The position numbers and the translations under genes are program-made. From positions 33,898 through 97,897 of the forward strand of contig NZ_BHYK01000018.1 of assembly GCF_003865095.1 (NCBI RefSeq): a DNA stretch of 64,000 nt, in the 5' to 3' direction. The notes beneath the pieces were generated by a model. That model did no database searches. It saw only the letters and a list, made by a program, of their open reading frames with translations, and was not told the origin of the DNA. This document shows positions 28,936 through 37,892 of the stretch, piece by piece (position 1 is the first letter of the stretch; every line of letters begins with the position of its first letter). Source of the stretch: Clostridium tagluense (GTDB lineage: Bacteria; Bacillota; Clostridia; Clostridiales; Clostridiaceae).

Positions 28936-29886
28936 ATGATTGCGCTAGCAGGAAGTTTATGGGGCACTGTAGGATTGTTTGGAAAGGTATTGTTTAGTTA
29001 TGGATTTGATCCAAAACTTGTAGTGTTTTGTAGGCTATTTGTAGGATTTCTTATAATGTTTATATTTATTTTGTTTAAAGATAAAAAATTATTAAAATTT
29101 GATAAAAGAGGATTAAAGTATACTGCTTTAATCGGTTTTTTTTCACAAGCACTTTTCAATCTGCTATATTTTGAAACTATAAAAAGGACGACTATAGCTA
29201 CAGCAGTTATTTTATTATATACAGCTCCTATTTTTTTAATAATTATGGGTAGGATATTTTATAAAGAATTGCTAAGCACTATTAAGATTTCTGCACTGGT
29301 TTTATGTATGATAGGATGTTTTCTAACTGTTACCGGAGGTGCACTTGATACTTTAAACATCAACTCATTAGGTGTTCTAATGGGAATAGGAGCAGGTTTA
29401 ACATATGCTTTAGTTACTATTATAAGTAAAGCAATCATAGATGATTATCATCCATTGACCATTATTTTATATAGTTTTCTATTTGGGTGGATATTCTTAG
29501 TGCCATTTTCTAACCCAGTAAATCTTTTGTATGTAAAATATAGTTTGCCTGTAGTTGCAAGTATTATAGGTTTAGGCTTAATCCCAACTGTACTTGCATA
29601 TATTCTGTATATTACTGGATTATCTTATGGAGTTGAAGCATCAAAAGCAGGTATAATATGTTCTATGGAGATCGTGGTTTCTGTTATCATTTCCTATTTA
29701 TTTTTTGAAGAAGTGATTTTAGGAGTTAAACTATTGGGAATTGTAATGGCTTTAGGTTCTATTTTCATAATTAAATTTGATAAACATGTAATACTTCCTA
29801 ATGAAAAACAAGGGAATATAGATGAAAAGTCAAACTATATAGTGGATTGTCTGGATGATTTAATGGATCCACCAGAAATAATATAG
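28936..29886 (+). CDS. EamA (DMT) family transporter
   Basis: A 316-residue protein with ten predicted helices in two EamA repeats (about 1-132 and 150-278) and a hydrophilic tail. It belongs to the drug/metabolite transporter superfamily; the substrate is unknown. The open frame begins at GTG 28873, but AAAGGGG at 28923-28929 lies 6 bases before ATG 28936. The family usually has a few residues (here KGY) before LMIALAGSLWG, so a start slightly upstream cannot be excluded. The 28698-28935 gap shows nothing else. Confidence 0.82.
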   Translation: MIALAGSLWGTVGLFGKVLFSYGFDPKLVVFCRLFVGFLIMFIFILFKDKKLLKFDKRGLKYTALIGFFSQALFNLLYFETIKRTTIATAVILLYTAPIFLIIMGRIFYKELLSTIKISALVLCMIGCFLTVTGGALDTLNINSLGVLMGIGAGLTYALVTIISKAIIDDYHPLTIILYSFLFGWIFLVPFSNPVNLLYVKYSLPVVASIIGLGLIPTVLAYILYITGLSYGVEASKAGIICSMEIVVSVIISYLFFEEVILGVKLLGIVMALGSIFIIKFDKHVILPNEKQGNIDEKSNYIVDCLDDLMDPPEII

Positions 29887-29931
29887 GAATATAATGATAA
29901 TATTTGCCAATTGGAAATTTTTTTAATTGTG

Positions 29932-29976
29932 CAAAAAAGACTGGTGATTAGTAAAACTAATGGCCAGTCTTTTTCT
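29932..29976. terminator. Bidirectional terminator
   Basis: AAAAAAGACTGG pairs with CCAGTCTTTTT around a loop with an ATTAGT/ACTAAT inner stem; it lies between converging genes. Confidence 0.8.
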
Positions 29977-29981
29977 ATAAT

Positions 29982-31001
29982 TTATTTTATATCTATTTTG
30001 CTACTTTTATCTACAATATTCCAGCAAGTCTTTCCAGGATTTAATGGTAAATCATTACCTTCCTCATCGGTTAGAAGAGTTTGTGAAGTGGAATTTTTTT
30101 TGGACCAGTGCATTTTAATAAACTTACCATTGCTAATAACATAACCATCTCCTGTGCCAACAAGAGCAATATCTAAATGAAGTTCATCATTTTGTGTTTT
30201 AATGGAAGTGATTTGCAGCACTATATTTTTAAAGGATAAAGGGGCTTTATCCTCTTTATTAGTTGAAGACTTTCCATCCATGCTTTTAAAGTAAAGGCCA
30301 TCTTTATAGGTGTAACTAGTGTTGTAAAGGTTGTTTATTCTTAAAAATATATTTGTAGCTGGGGAAAGTTTATTGCTATCCCAATAGCTCTTGTCAAATT
30401 TTAAATTTACTGTAGGCGCTTTCACAAAATTTTTTATTTTAACAAGCTCCCTTAATTTCTCTGTAGAAGTATAAAGGTTATGAGGAGCTTTCCGAGTCGA
30501 ATCTCTCCAATAAGTAGAGGCATATTTCATTTCATTCATACTCATTAAGTTTTTATTTTTAATTTCGTCTAGAGCCTCCTGGCTTCCTCCACAGTGAGCA
30601 AAGGGTAGGTTATATTCCTTTGAAATATCTAAAAAGTAAGATCTGGCACTTCTAATTGGTCCGATTTTTTGCACAGTGTCACTTTGAAATAATGCGATGA
30701 ATCTTGGGGTGCCACCCTCAGCAAGGGTTTCATAAACTATATCCGCAGCGTTTATTCCAGATTGAGGTCTTGCAGCCTTTGAGTTTTCGACTATGGCAAG
30801 TACAGCAATATTATCTAATATTTCTTTTTTTACCTCTTCACCAGTATAGGGAGAAAAGTATTTTTGCTGGGTTTTCACTGGGGCTTCCGTTTTTTTAGGG
30901 TTTGACGGGGTAGCAATGGGTTCAACTTTTTTTGTGCAACCCTCTGCAATAAAACACATTGAAATAATTATACATAACAATAGCTTAGAATTATTTTTCA
31001 A
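29982..31001 (-). CDS. YerB-like DUF3048 lipoprotein
   Basis: A 339-residue lipoprotein. Signal peptide with lipobox-like FIAEGC, a proline/lysine-rich spacer, then the two DUF3048 domains. Conserved features are VENSKAARPQSGINAADIVYE, GGTPRFIALFQS and GPIRSARSYF. Family members are exported and of unclear function. Start choice: AAGGAG (31016-31011) directly abuts ATG 31010, so TTG 31001 with 9-base spacing is more likely; ATG 31010 is the alternative. The 31002-31330 gap is AT-rich and I see nothing firm in it. Confidence 0.85.
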   Translation of the reverse strand: MKNNSKLLLCIIISMCFIAEGCTKKVEPIATPSNPKKTEAPVKTQQKYFSPYTGEEVKKEILDNIAVLAIVENSKAARPQSGINAADIVYETLAEGGTPRFIALFQSDTVQKIGPIRSARSYFLDISKEYNLPFAHCGGSQEALDEIKNKNLMSMNEMKYASTYWRDSTRKAPHNLYTSTEKLRELVKIKNFVKAPTVNLKFDKSYWDSNKLSPATNIFLRINNLYNTSYTYKDGLYFKSMDGKSSTNKEDKAPLSFKNIVLQITSIKTQNDELHLDIALVGTGDGYVISNGKFIKMHWSKKNSTSQTLLTDEEGNDLPLNPGKTCWNIVDKSSKIDIK

Positions 31002-31330
31002 ATTAAACATCTCCTTAATAAATTCAAAGATAGTAAGCGGCCTACTGAGGTACATATTACAATTGGAAAAACATCATTATATTATTTCCTCTATTTTAAA
31101 CTATTAAAATTATGGTGTATATAGTAGCATGATATCATAACATTATATGTTATAGTATTACATTGCAATTATATATATGTATGAAAATGTGATATTATAA
31201 ACTATTCCAAAAATCAATTATAGTTCTAAAGTTAGGTTGCAGTATTAGAATTTAATAGGTTATGATATAATAAAAATAAATTTTAACTGACAATAAAAAA
31301 TATAGAAAAATTTAAGGAGATAAAACCAAT

Positions 31331-31873
31331 ATGGATAGATTAATAAAGATTAATAATAAAGAGGATATATTTTCAGAATATAAAAATACGCCCATCAGTG
31401 TTTTATTAGAATACCATAACTTAAATACGCATTATAAAGCTGTAAGCAGTCCACAGATGTTAATAGGAATGTGTATGGATAATAGAAAATATCTTCATAT
31501 ACCGGACAATTTTGCATATATTATTCGTTCTGGTGGAGGAACTTTGCGTTTTAGTGAATTTAAGGTTTCTTATACAATAGCAATAGGAAAAATTAAAACT
31601 ATTGCACTTATAGCCCATAATCACTGTGGAATGGTTAATCTGATGTCGAAAAGAGAGCAGTTTATTCAAGGGCTTGTTGATGTAGTGGGTTGGGAGAGGC
31701 AAAGAGCAGAAGATCATTTTATGAATTTTGCTCCAATGTTTGAGATTGGTAATGAGATAGAGTTTGTTTTGGAGGAGGCTAAGAGGCTAAGAAATAAATA
31801 CCCTAATATTTTGATAGCGCCAATTTATTATAATCTAGACGACAATCTCTTATATTTGATTAAGGAAGATTAA
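31331..31873 (+). CDS. Beta-carbonic anhydrase-like protein
   Basis: A 180-residue protein with the beta-class zinc signature: Cys48 and the Asp50-Arg52 dyad in GMCMDNR, then His96 and Cys99 in AHNHCGM. The core AYIIRSGGGTLRFSE corresponds to the usual RNAGG loop, here RSGGG. It should interconvert CO2 and bicarbonate, but the altered loop and short length leave room for a different activity (CS2-hydrolase-type relatives share this fold). ATG follows AAGGAG with an 11-base gap. Confidence 0.75.
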   Translation: MDRLIKINNKEDIFSEYKNTPISVLLEYHNLNTHYKAVSSPQMLIGMCMDNRKYLHIPDNFAYIIRSGGGTLRFSEFKVSYTIAIGKIKTIALIAHNHCGMVNLMSKREQFIQGLVDVVGWERQRAEDHFMNFAPMFEIGNEIEFVLEEAKRLRNKYPNILIAPIYYNLDDNLLYLIKED

Positions 31874-31979
31874 AAAATTAACTAGAGCAATAAGTAGTAA
31901 TTTAACCTTTACCTTGCCATTGAATTTGTTATAATGTAAAGTAGTAAGAGAATCAGCAAGCTACGACGGGGAGGGTAAA

Positions 31980-33167
31980 ATGAGAATAGATAAAAAATTA
32001 TTAAAATACTGTTTATATGCTACAGGCACCGTGCTTCTAATTTATATAGGCATAACGATTTTAAATAATATAGGTGATATATTTTCACTATTATCAAGTA
32101 CAATAGGAAAAATTATTGCACTTGTGAAACCGCTTCTTATGGCATTAATAATTGTATATATATTGAAACCTGTGGTGCAAATTATTGAAAAATTCTTAGA
32201 AAAGAAAAGAATATTTAAAAAAGCATCTACTAGAAGAGCAGTTGGGATTTTAGGAGTGTATACATTAGTAATTGCTGTTTTCATAGCTATTGTTAGTGGA
32301 ATATATATTATGGTTGGCGGAAAAATTTCTAATAATATAACCATAGCTAATATGACAGAATATCTAACTAATTATTTAAAGAACTCTACATTGTCAGTTA
32401 GTGCTATTAGTGAAAAATTAGAAAGGACAAATATTTCAATATTAGGAGATTTAAATGGTAAGATTGCTAAAATTGTAAGCTATGTACAATCATATTTTTC
32501 TACAAGTATTGGAGCGATGACAAATTCTGCTGTATCTATAGGAGGAAATATAGCTTCCTTTTTTATAGCTATAGTATTAAGTATTTATTTAATACAGGAC
32601 TCTAAGTACTTTATAGATTTATGGAATAAAATTTTTAATCTTATATTTCGAAAAAGTGAAGCTGGGAATAAAGTGAAAGAAATATTATCTATTATAGATG
32701 ATACCTTTTATAAATATATAAGAGGACAATTATTAGAAGCTTGCATTGTAGGAGTTTTATCAGGCACTGTACTGTTTTTTATTGGAATAGATTACGCTTT
32801 AATAATAGGCGTCATTGCAGGTATTTGTAATATGATACCATATATCGGACCTATTGTTGGAACTATTCTTGCAGTAATTATGGCACTACTAAGTGGACAA
32901 CCTATTACAGCAGTTTGGGCAACTATTGGAATGATTGTAGTTCAACAAGTTGATAACAACTTGCTGGCACCTAAAATTGTTGGAAATAGTGTGGGATTAC
33001 ATCCTGTATTCACAATGCTTGCGATTATTATAGGTGGAAGTTTAGGTGGACTTATAGGGATGCTAATAGCTGTACCTATTGCTGCTTCTTTGAAAATATT
33101 AATTAGTAAATGGTATATTTCTCACATGGAGCAATTAGCTGCAGAAGCAAATAATGGTGAGGAATAA
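31980..33167 (+). CDS. AI-2E family transporter
   Basis: A 395-residue membrane protein with about eight helices. A cluster of N-terminal helices, a soluble middle part (about 110-200), and the conserved C-terminal helices with GVLSGTVLFFIGIDYALIIG, YIGPIVGTI and QQVDNNLLAPKIVG. Relatives include AI-2 exporters and Na+/H+ antiporters, so substrate cannot be assigned. ATG follows GGGAGGG. A strong terminator follows. Confidence 0.9.
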   Translation: MRIDKKLLKYCLYATGTVLLIYIGITILNNIGDIFSLLSSTIGKIIALVKPLLMALIIVYILKPVVQIIEKFLEKKRIFKKASTRRAVGILGVYTLVIAVFIAIVSGIYIMVGGKISNNITIANMTEYLTNYLKNSTLSVSAISEKLERTNISILGDLNGKIAKIVSYVQSYFSTSIGAMTNSAVSIGGNIASFFIAIVLSIYLIQDSKYFIDLWNKIFNLIFRKSEAGNKVKEILSIIDDTFYKYIRGQLLEACIVGVLSGTVLFFIGIDYALIIGVIAGICNMIPYIGPIVGTILAVIMALLSGQPITAVWATIGMIVVQQVDNNLLAPKIVGNSVGLHPVFTMLAIIIGGSLGGLIGMLIAVPIAASLKILISKWYISHMEQLAAEANNGEE

Positions 33168-33182
33168 TTTCCACATTATGAG

Positions 33183-33225
33183 AAAGGGCATCTACATATT
33201 TAAATATGCAGATGCCCTTTAATTT
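33183..33225. terminator. Bidirectional terminator
   Basis: AAAGGGCATCT pairs with AGATGCCCTTT, with an inner CATATTTAAATATG palindrome; it lies between the converging AI-2E and NlpC genes. Confidence 0.85.
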
Positions 33226-33240
33226 ATTATAGCTTTGCTA

Positions 33241-33729
33241 CTATAATATCCTTCTGGCCGTGTTATAATTTGGCATATATTTTAGTTCTGCAATTTTAAC
33301 ACTTGACCCTGGCTTAGGTGAGTGTATAAAATTACCATCACCAACGTAAATACCAACATGACTTATTACACTACCAAAGAAAACCAAATCTCCTATACGT
33401 AAGTTAGCTTTACTAACCACTGTACCTTTTGATGTTTGACTTTCGGCGGTGCGTGGTAATGTTATGTTAAAATTACTAAAAACATGCATAGTAAAACCAG
33501 AGCAATCAAAACCAGCTTTAGTAGTTCCACCGCTTTTATAGGGTATACCGGTGAGTTTCTTTGCATAGGCTACAATATCAGCGCCTGTAAGCTTACTTTC
33601 TTTTGAAGCTACTTCGACACTGTTTCCAAATAGAATTTCTGTAGCTTGTACATTCGTACAGCGTATACCTATTGATCCTGCAAAAATTAGAGCAAGAGCA
33701 AAAGATGTAACACTTTTAACTTTTTTCAT
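33241..33729 (-). CDS. Secreted NlpC/P60 peptidoglycan endopeptidase
   Basis: A 162-residue exported protein. Signal peptide (about 1-29), then one NlpC/P60 domain (about 47-161). The catalytic Cys is in GFDCSGF, His in SHVGIYVG, and a third polar His in FIHSP. It should cleave the peptide stems of peptidoglycan, usually gamma-D-Glu-diaminopimelate. There is no SH3 or LysM targeting domain, so the protein is minimal. ATG follows AGGGGGA. Confidence 0.92.
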   Translation of the reverse strand: MKKVKSVTSFALALIFAGSIGIRCTNVQATEILFGNSVEVASKESKLTGADIVAYAKKLTGIPYKSGGTTKAGFDCSGFTMHVFSNFNITLPRTAESQTSKGTVVSKANLRIGDLVFFGSVISHVGIYVGDGNFIHSPKPGSSVKIAELKYMPNYNTARRIL

Positions 33730-33891
33730 CTATATTCCCCCTATGTTTATAACTTGTAACTATTTTGTAACCGTTTCCTACTTGTAGTATTCTATATAAA
33801 TATGGGATTTCCTTCTATAAAACAAATATTTATGTAATTATTCTAAATATATTGAAAATTCAAGATGCTACTAAAATGCTTAATGTAATAA

Positions 33892-33922
33892 TTTTACTAA
33901 AAATATTGAAGTTTTACTAAAA
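33892..33922. promoter_or_regulatory. Twin operator candidate upstream of galK
   Basis: Two identical 11-bp palindromes TTTTACTAAAA (33892-33902 and 33912-33922), 20 bp apart and so on the same face of the helix. They lie 66-96 bp before galK. They are the best candidates for binding by the LacI-family regulator encoded at the end of the operon. Confidence 0.55.
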
Positions 33923-33987
33923 AAATGATAAGCTACAAATATAAAGGTTTACAGAGAATTAATTACTATGGAAAGGAGCTGAATAAT

Positions 33988-35148
33988 ATGATTGAAAAGT
34001 TGAAAGAGATGTTTAAAAAAGTTTACTGTGAAGAAGTAGAAAAAGTTTTTTTTGCACCAGGGAGGGTTAACTTAATAGGAGAGCATACGGATTATAACGG
34101 AGGTAATGTTTTTCCCTGTGCATTAACTTTTGGTACCTATGCACTAATTAAAAAGAGAGATGATAAAAAAATAAGATTCTATTCAAAGAATTTTCAAGCT
34201 CTAGGAATAATTCAGATGAATATAGATGAGATAGAATATGACAGTGAACATGATTGGGCAAATTACCCTAAGGGAGTAATTTGGGCTTTTGAGAATAATG
34301 GTATGAAAATAGATAGTGGATTTGATATATTATTTTATGGAAATATTCCAAACGGTGCAGGACTATCTTCTTCAGCATCTATAGAAGTGGTTACAGGTGT
34401 TGTTTTAAAGGATTTATATAATTTCCCTATTCATATGATTGATATTGCAAAGATTAGTAAAGAAGCTGAAAATGAATTTATAGGTGTAAATTGTGGTATT
34501 ATGGACCAGTTTGCTATAGCAATGGGTAAAAAGGATTGCGCAATACTTTTAGATGCAAATACATTAAAATATGAATATGCTAATATCAAACTTAATGGAG
34601 CATCTATAGTAATAGCAAACACCAATAAAAGAAGAGGGCTTGCAGATTCTAAATATAATGAAAGAAGGGCAGAATGTGAAAGAGCACTTAAAGATTTACA
34701 AACTGTGCTTCCCATAAATTCTCTTTGTGAATTAAATGAAGAAGAATTTGAAAAAAGTAGATATCTTATAAAAGATGAAGTTTGCGTGCGGCGTGCAAAA
34801 CATGCTATTTATGAAAATCAAAGAACTCTAAAGGCGGTAGAAGCCCTTGGAAATAGTGATATAGAGTTATTTGGGAAGTTAATGAATAGGTCTCATATAT
34901 CGCTAAGAGATGATTATGAAGTTACTGGGATAGAGTTAGATACATTAGTTGAAATTGCTTGGAAAACACCAGGAATTATAGGATCGAGAATGACTGGTGC
35001 AGGTTTTGGAGGTTGCAGCGTAAGTATAGTTAAAGATGAATTTGTAGATGATTTTATTAAAAAAGCTTCAGCGGAATATAAAATCAAGATAGGATACGAG
35101 GCACTGTTTTATGTAGCTCAAATAGGTGATGGCGCAAGAAAAATATAA
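33988..35148 (+). CDS. galK: Galactokinase
   Basis: A 386-residue GHMP-family kinase that phosphorylates galactose at C1 (Leloir pathway). The signature PGRVNLIGEHTDYNGG is near the N-terminus, the GHMP phosphate loop is GAGLSSSASIE, and the C-terminal motif is GSRMTGAGFGGC. The frame is open to 33925, but AAAGGAG at 33972-33978 sets ATG 33988. It is the first gene of galK-galT-galR. A 26-bp tandem duplication spans its stop codon. Confidence 0.96.
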   Translation: MIEKLKEMFKKVYCEEVEKVFFAPGRVNLIGEHTDYNGGNVFPCALTFGTYALIKKRDDKKIRFYSKNFQALGIIQMNIDEIEYDSEHDWANYPKGVIWAFENNGMKIDSGFDILFYGNIPNGAGLSSSASIEVVTGVVLKDLYNFPIHMIDIAKISKEAENEFIGVNCGIMDQFAIAMGKKDCAILLDANTLKYEYANIKLNGASIVIANTNKRRGLADSKYNERRAECERALKDLQTVLPINSLCELNEEEFEKSRYLIKDEVCVRRAKHAIYENQRTLKAVEALGNSDIELFGKLMNRSHISLRDDYEVTGIELDTLVEIAWKTPGIIGSRMTGAGFGGCSVSIVKDEFVDDFIKKASAEYKIKIGYEALFYVAQIGDGARKI

Positions 35149-35172
35149 TAGGTGATGGCGCAAGAAAAATAT
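35121..35172. repeat. 26-bp tandem duplication at the galK 3' end
   Basis: The unit beginning AATAGGTGATGGCGC and ending AAATAT occurs exactly twice (35121-35146, 35147-35172), with a six-base partial third copy. The first copy encodes the last galK residues and its stop; the second is untranslated. Confidence 0.95.
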
Positions 35173-35241
35173 AATAGGTTTTGCTTGGAATTTTCATAAG
35201 AATAATGTAAATGGAGTCGATGATAAATAAGGGGTGATAGC

Positions 35242-36759
35242 ATGGCAGTAAATATTTCCATAGAGATTCAAAAGCTACTTTATTATGCAATAAGAAAGCA
35301 ATTAATAATACCAGCGGATATAATATATACAAGGAACCTGCTTTTAGAAGCTTTATCACTAGATGAAATTGAAAATTTAATGGAAGTTATTGAGGATAAG
35401 AACTATGGATTACAACAAGTTCTAGATAGTATAACGGATTGGGCTTATGAAAATGAAAAAATAGAGGATAATGGTATAGTTACTAGGGAGTTGTTTGATA
35501 CAAAAATAATGGCTTGTTTAATAGGAAGACCATCGGAAATAATAAGAGAATTTAAAAAACACTATAGTGAAAGTCCAAGTAGTGCAACGGATTACTTTTA
35601 TGGATTGTCAATTAATTCAAATTATATAAGATGGGAAAGTGTACAAAAGGACTTAAAGTGGAAATGCGCAACTGAGTTTGGTGATATAGATATTACTATT
35701 AATTTATCTAAACCAGAAAAAGATCCGAAAGCCATTGCTAGGGCTAAGAACTTAAAGGCAAGTGGCTATCCAACCTGCTTGCTTTGTAAAGAAAATGAGG
35801 GTTACGCAGGCAGAATAAACCATCCAGCTAGAGGTAATCACAGGATTATACCTGTTGAATTAAATAGTGAAAAATGGTTTTTGCAATATTCGCCTTACGT
35901 TTACTATAATGAACATTGCATAGTACTTAAGGGTGAACATGAGCCTATGAAAATATGCAAAAATACCTTTAAAAGGCTACTAGATTTCGCTAGGCAATAT
36001 CCACATTATATTATAGGCTCTAATGCAGACCTTCCAATAGTTGGAGGCTCTATATTAAGTCATGACCATTTCCAAGGTGGAAACTATGAATTTGCTATGG
36101 CAAAAGCACCTGTGGAGGAAGAATTTGTGGTGGAAGGTTTTAAGGGAGTAACTCTTGGTAGAGTTAAGTGGCCTATGAGTGTTGTTAGAATAGTGGGTAA
36201 TGATAGAGAAAACCTGGTTAATTTAGCCTATTACATTTTAAATAGTTGGAAGAATTATTCTGATGAAAGTGCAGAGATAAGGGCATTCACCGAGAGCGTA
36301 CCACATAATACAATAACACCTATAGCTAGAAGAAGAGGAGAGGCCTATGAGATAGATTTAGTTCTAAGAAATAATAGAACCTCGCTAGAGCATCCAGATG
36401 GGATTTTCCATCCTCATAGTGAATTACATCATATAAAGAAAGAAAATATTGGGCTTATAGAGGTTATGGGACTTGCAGTATTGCCAGCAAGGCTAAAAAC
36501 AGAGATAAAAGAACTTAGGTATTATTTAGTAAATAAAAATAAAATTAATGATTTGGACAATTGCCAGGAGCTTGTGAAACATAAAAAATGGGCATTGCAA
36601 TTAGTCCGAAAATATTCGGATATAAATGAAACAAATGTAGATGAAATCTTAAAAAAAGAAATAGGCACTATATTTTTAGAGGTTCTAGAACATTCTGGGG
36701 TATTTAAAAGAAATGAAAGTGGAATAAAGGCTTTTAATAAATTCATAAAGAGTTTATAG
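35242..36759 (+). CDS. galT: UDP-glucose--hexose-1-phosphate uridylyltransferase, Firmicutes type
   Basis: A 505-residue GalT of the long Gram-positive class. It swaps UMP between UDP-glucose and galactose-1-phosphate. Family motifs are KASGYPTCLLCKENEGYAGR, ARGNHRIIPVELN and GGSILSHDHFQGG (HxH). ATG follows a GGGGTGA site, 93 bases after galK. A galE gene is not in the window. Confidence 0.95.
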   Translation: MAVNISIEIQKLLYYAIRKQLIIPADIIYTRNLLLEALSLDEIENLMEVIEDKNYGLQQVLDSITDWAYENEKIEDNGIVTRELFDTKIMACLIGRPSEIIREFKKHYSESPSSATDYFYGLSINSNYIRWESVQKDLKWKCATEFGDIDITINLSKPEKDPKAIARAKNLKASGYPTCLLCKENEGYAGRINHPARGNHRIIPVELNSEKWFLQYSPYVYYNEHCIVLKGEHEPMKICKNTFKRLLDFARQYPHYIIGSNADLPIVGGSILSHDHFQGGNYEFAMAKAPVEEEFVVEGFKGVTLGRVKWPMSVVRIVGNDRENLVNLAYYILNSWKNYSDESAEIRAFTESVPHNTITPIARRRGEAYEIDLVLRNNRTSLEHPDGIFHPHSELHHIKKENIGLIEVMGLAVLPARLKTEIKELRYYLVNKNKINDLDNCQELVKHKKWALQLVRKYSDINETNVDEILKKEIGTIFLEVLEHSGVFKRNESGIKAFNKFIKSL

Positions 36760-36782
36760 AAAAATAAGTGAGTGTGAAAATT

Positions 36783-37787
36783 ATGGCAACAATAAAAGAT
36801 ATTGCAAACCTAGCTGGAGTATCAATTGCTACTGTATCTAGGGTGTTAAACTTTGATGATAAGTTAACTGTAACAGACGATACAAAACAAAAAATATTTC
36901 AAGCGGCTCAGGAATTAAATTACATAAAAAAGAAAGAAAAAAATGTTAAAAAAAGTATTTATAAGGTAGCCATAGCAAATTGGTACACTGAGAAAGAAGA
37001 AGTACTAGATCCATATTATTTATCTATAAGAATGGCTATAGAAAAAAAATGTGCTAGTGAAAATATAGAAGTAGTAAAATTATCACCATTTTTTACCACA
37101 TGTATAAAGGAAGTAGATGGAATTATAGCTATTGGGAAATTTGGTGATTTGGAAGTAGAAAAGCTTAGAACAATATCTAAAAGCATTGTGTTTGTTGATT
37201 CATCACCTAAAAGTGAAATCTATGATTCTGTAGTATGTGATTTAAAGTATGCTACTATTGATATAATAAATTACTTAGAGGAGCTAGGGCATAAAAAAAT
37301 TGGATTTGTCGGTGGAAAAGAATATATTAACGGGAATAAAGAAATATTTGTTGATAGGCGGATCAGGACTTATAAAGAAGAAATGCAGGCTAGGGGCATA
37401 GACTACAAGGATAATTTGTACATAGGTGAATTCACACCACAAAGTGGATATGAGCTTATGAAAGTGGCATTAGGAGATAAAAACAAGGTAACAGCCTATA
37501 TAATAGCCAATGATTCTATGGCAATAGGCGCCTACAGAGCTATAAGCGAAGCTGGCTTTAGAATACCAAAAGACATTAGTATTGTGTCCTATAATGACAA
37601 TATAACTGCACAGTTTATAGTGCCTGCCTTAACTACTGTTAAAATACACATGGAGTTTATGGGTGAAACAGCGGTAGAATTAATAATTGAAAAATTAAAA
37701 GATAGAAGAAAAATAGCTAAAAAAATAGTTATACCAACAAAGCTTATAGTGAGAGAGAGCTGCTATTTAGTAAATAAAAACCTATAA
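36783..37787 (+). CDS. galR: LacI-family transcriptional regulator of the gal operon
   Basis: A 334-residue regulator. The helix-turn-helix is MATIKDIANLAGVSIATVSR, followed by a hinge (about 45-60) and a periplasmic-binding-like effector domain with IIANDSMAIGAYRA and ISIVSYNDN. Its N-terminus fits ATG 36783; the upstream GTG 36768 adds five residues outside the family pattern. It lies 23 bases after galT in one transcript, so it probably represses the operon when galactose is absent. Confidence 0.88.
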   Translation: MATIKDIANLAGVSIATVSRVLNFDDKLTVTDDTKQKIFQAAQELNYIKKKEKNVKKSIYKVAIANWYTEKEEVLDPYYLSIRMAIEKKCASENIEVVKLSPFFTTCIKEVDGIIAIGKFGDLEVEKLRTISKSIVFVDSSPKSEIYDSVVCDLKYATIDIINYLEELGHKKIGFVGGKEYINGNKEIFVDRRIRTYKEEMQARGIDYKDNLYIGEFTPQSGYELMKVALGDKNKVTAYIIANDSMAIGAYRAISEAGFRIPKDISIVSYNDNITAQFIVPALTTVKIHMEFMGETAVELIIEKLKDRRKIAKKIVIPTKLIVRESCYLVNKNL

Positions 37788-37793
37788 AGTATA

Positions 37794-37835
37794 AATATCT
37801 ATTATAATACATGTATTTATACTATAATAGATATT
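37794..37835. promoter_or_regulatory. Inverted repeat between galR and the oxidoreductase gene
   Basis: AATATCTATTATA and TATAATAGATATT form a perfect 13-bp-arm repeat with a 16-base spacer that is itself partly palindromic (ATACATGTAT). There is no T-run, so it may be an operator or weak terminator. Confidence 0.5.
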
Positions 37836-37892
37836 AACAAAGATTAATTATTCAAATTTAAATACTAATAAAAGATTAAGGGGGAGATATTT

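Noticed and set aside
33766..33779. Cre-like TGTAACCGTTTCCT upstream of the NlpC gene
   Set aside because: Mismatches in the right half; could be chance, and the gene has no link to carbon control.
36768..36782. GTG start adding five residues to the galR product
   Set aside because: The LacI-family N-terminus begins at MATIKDIA; the extension has no support.
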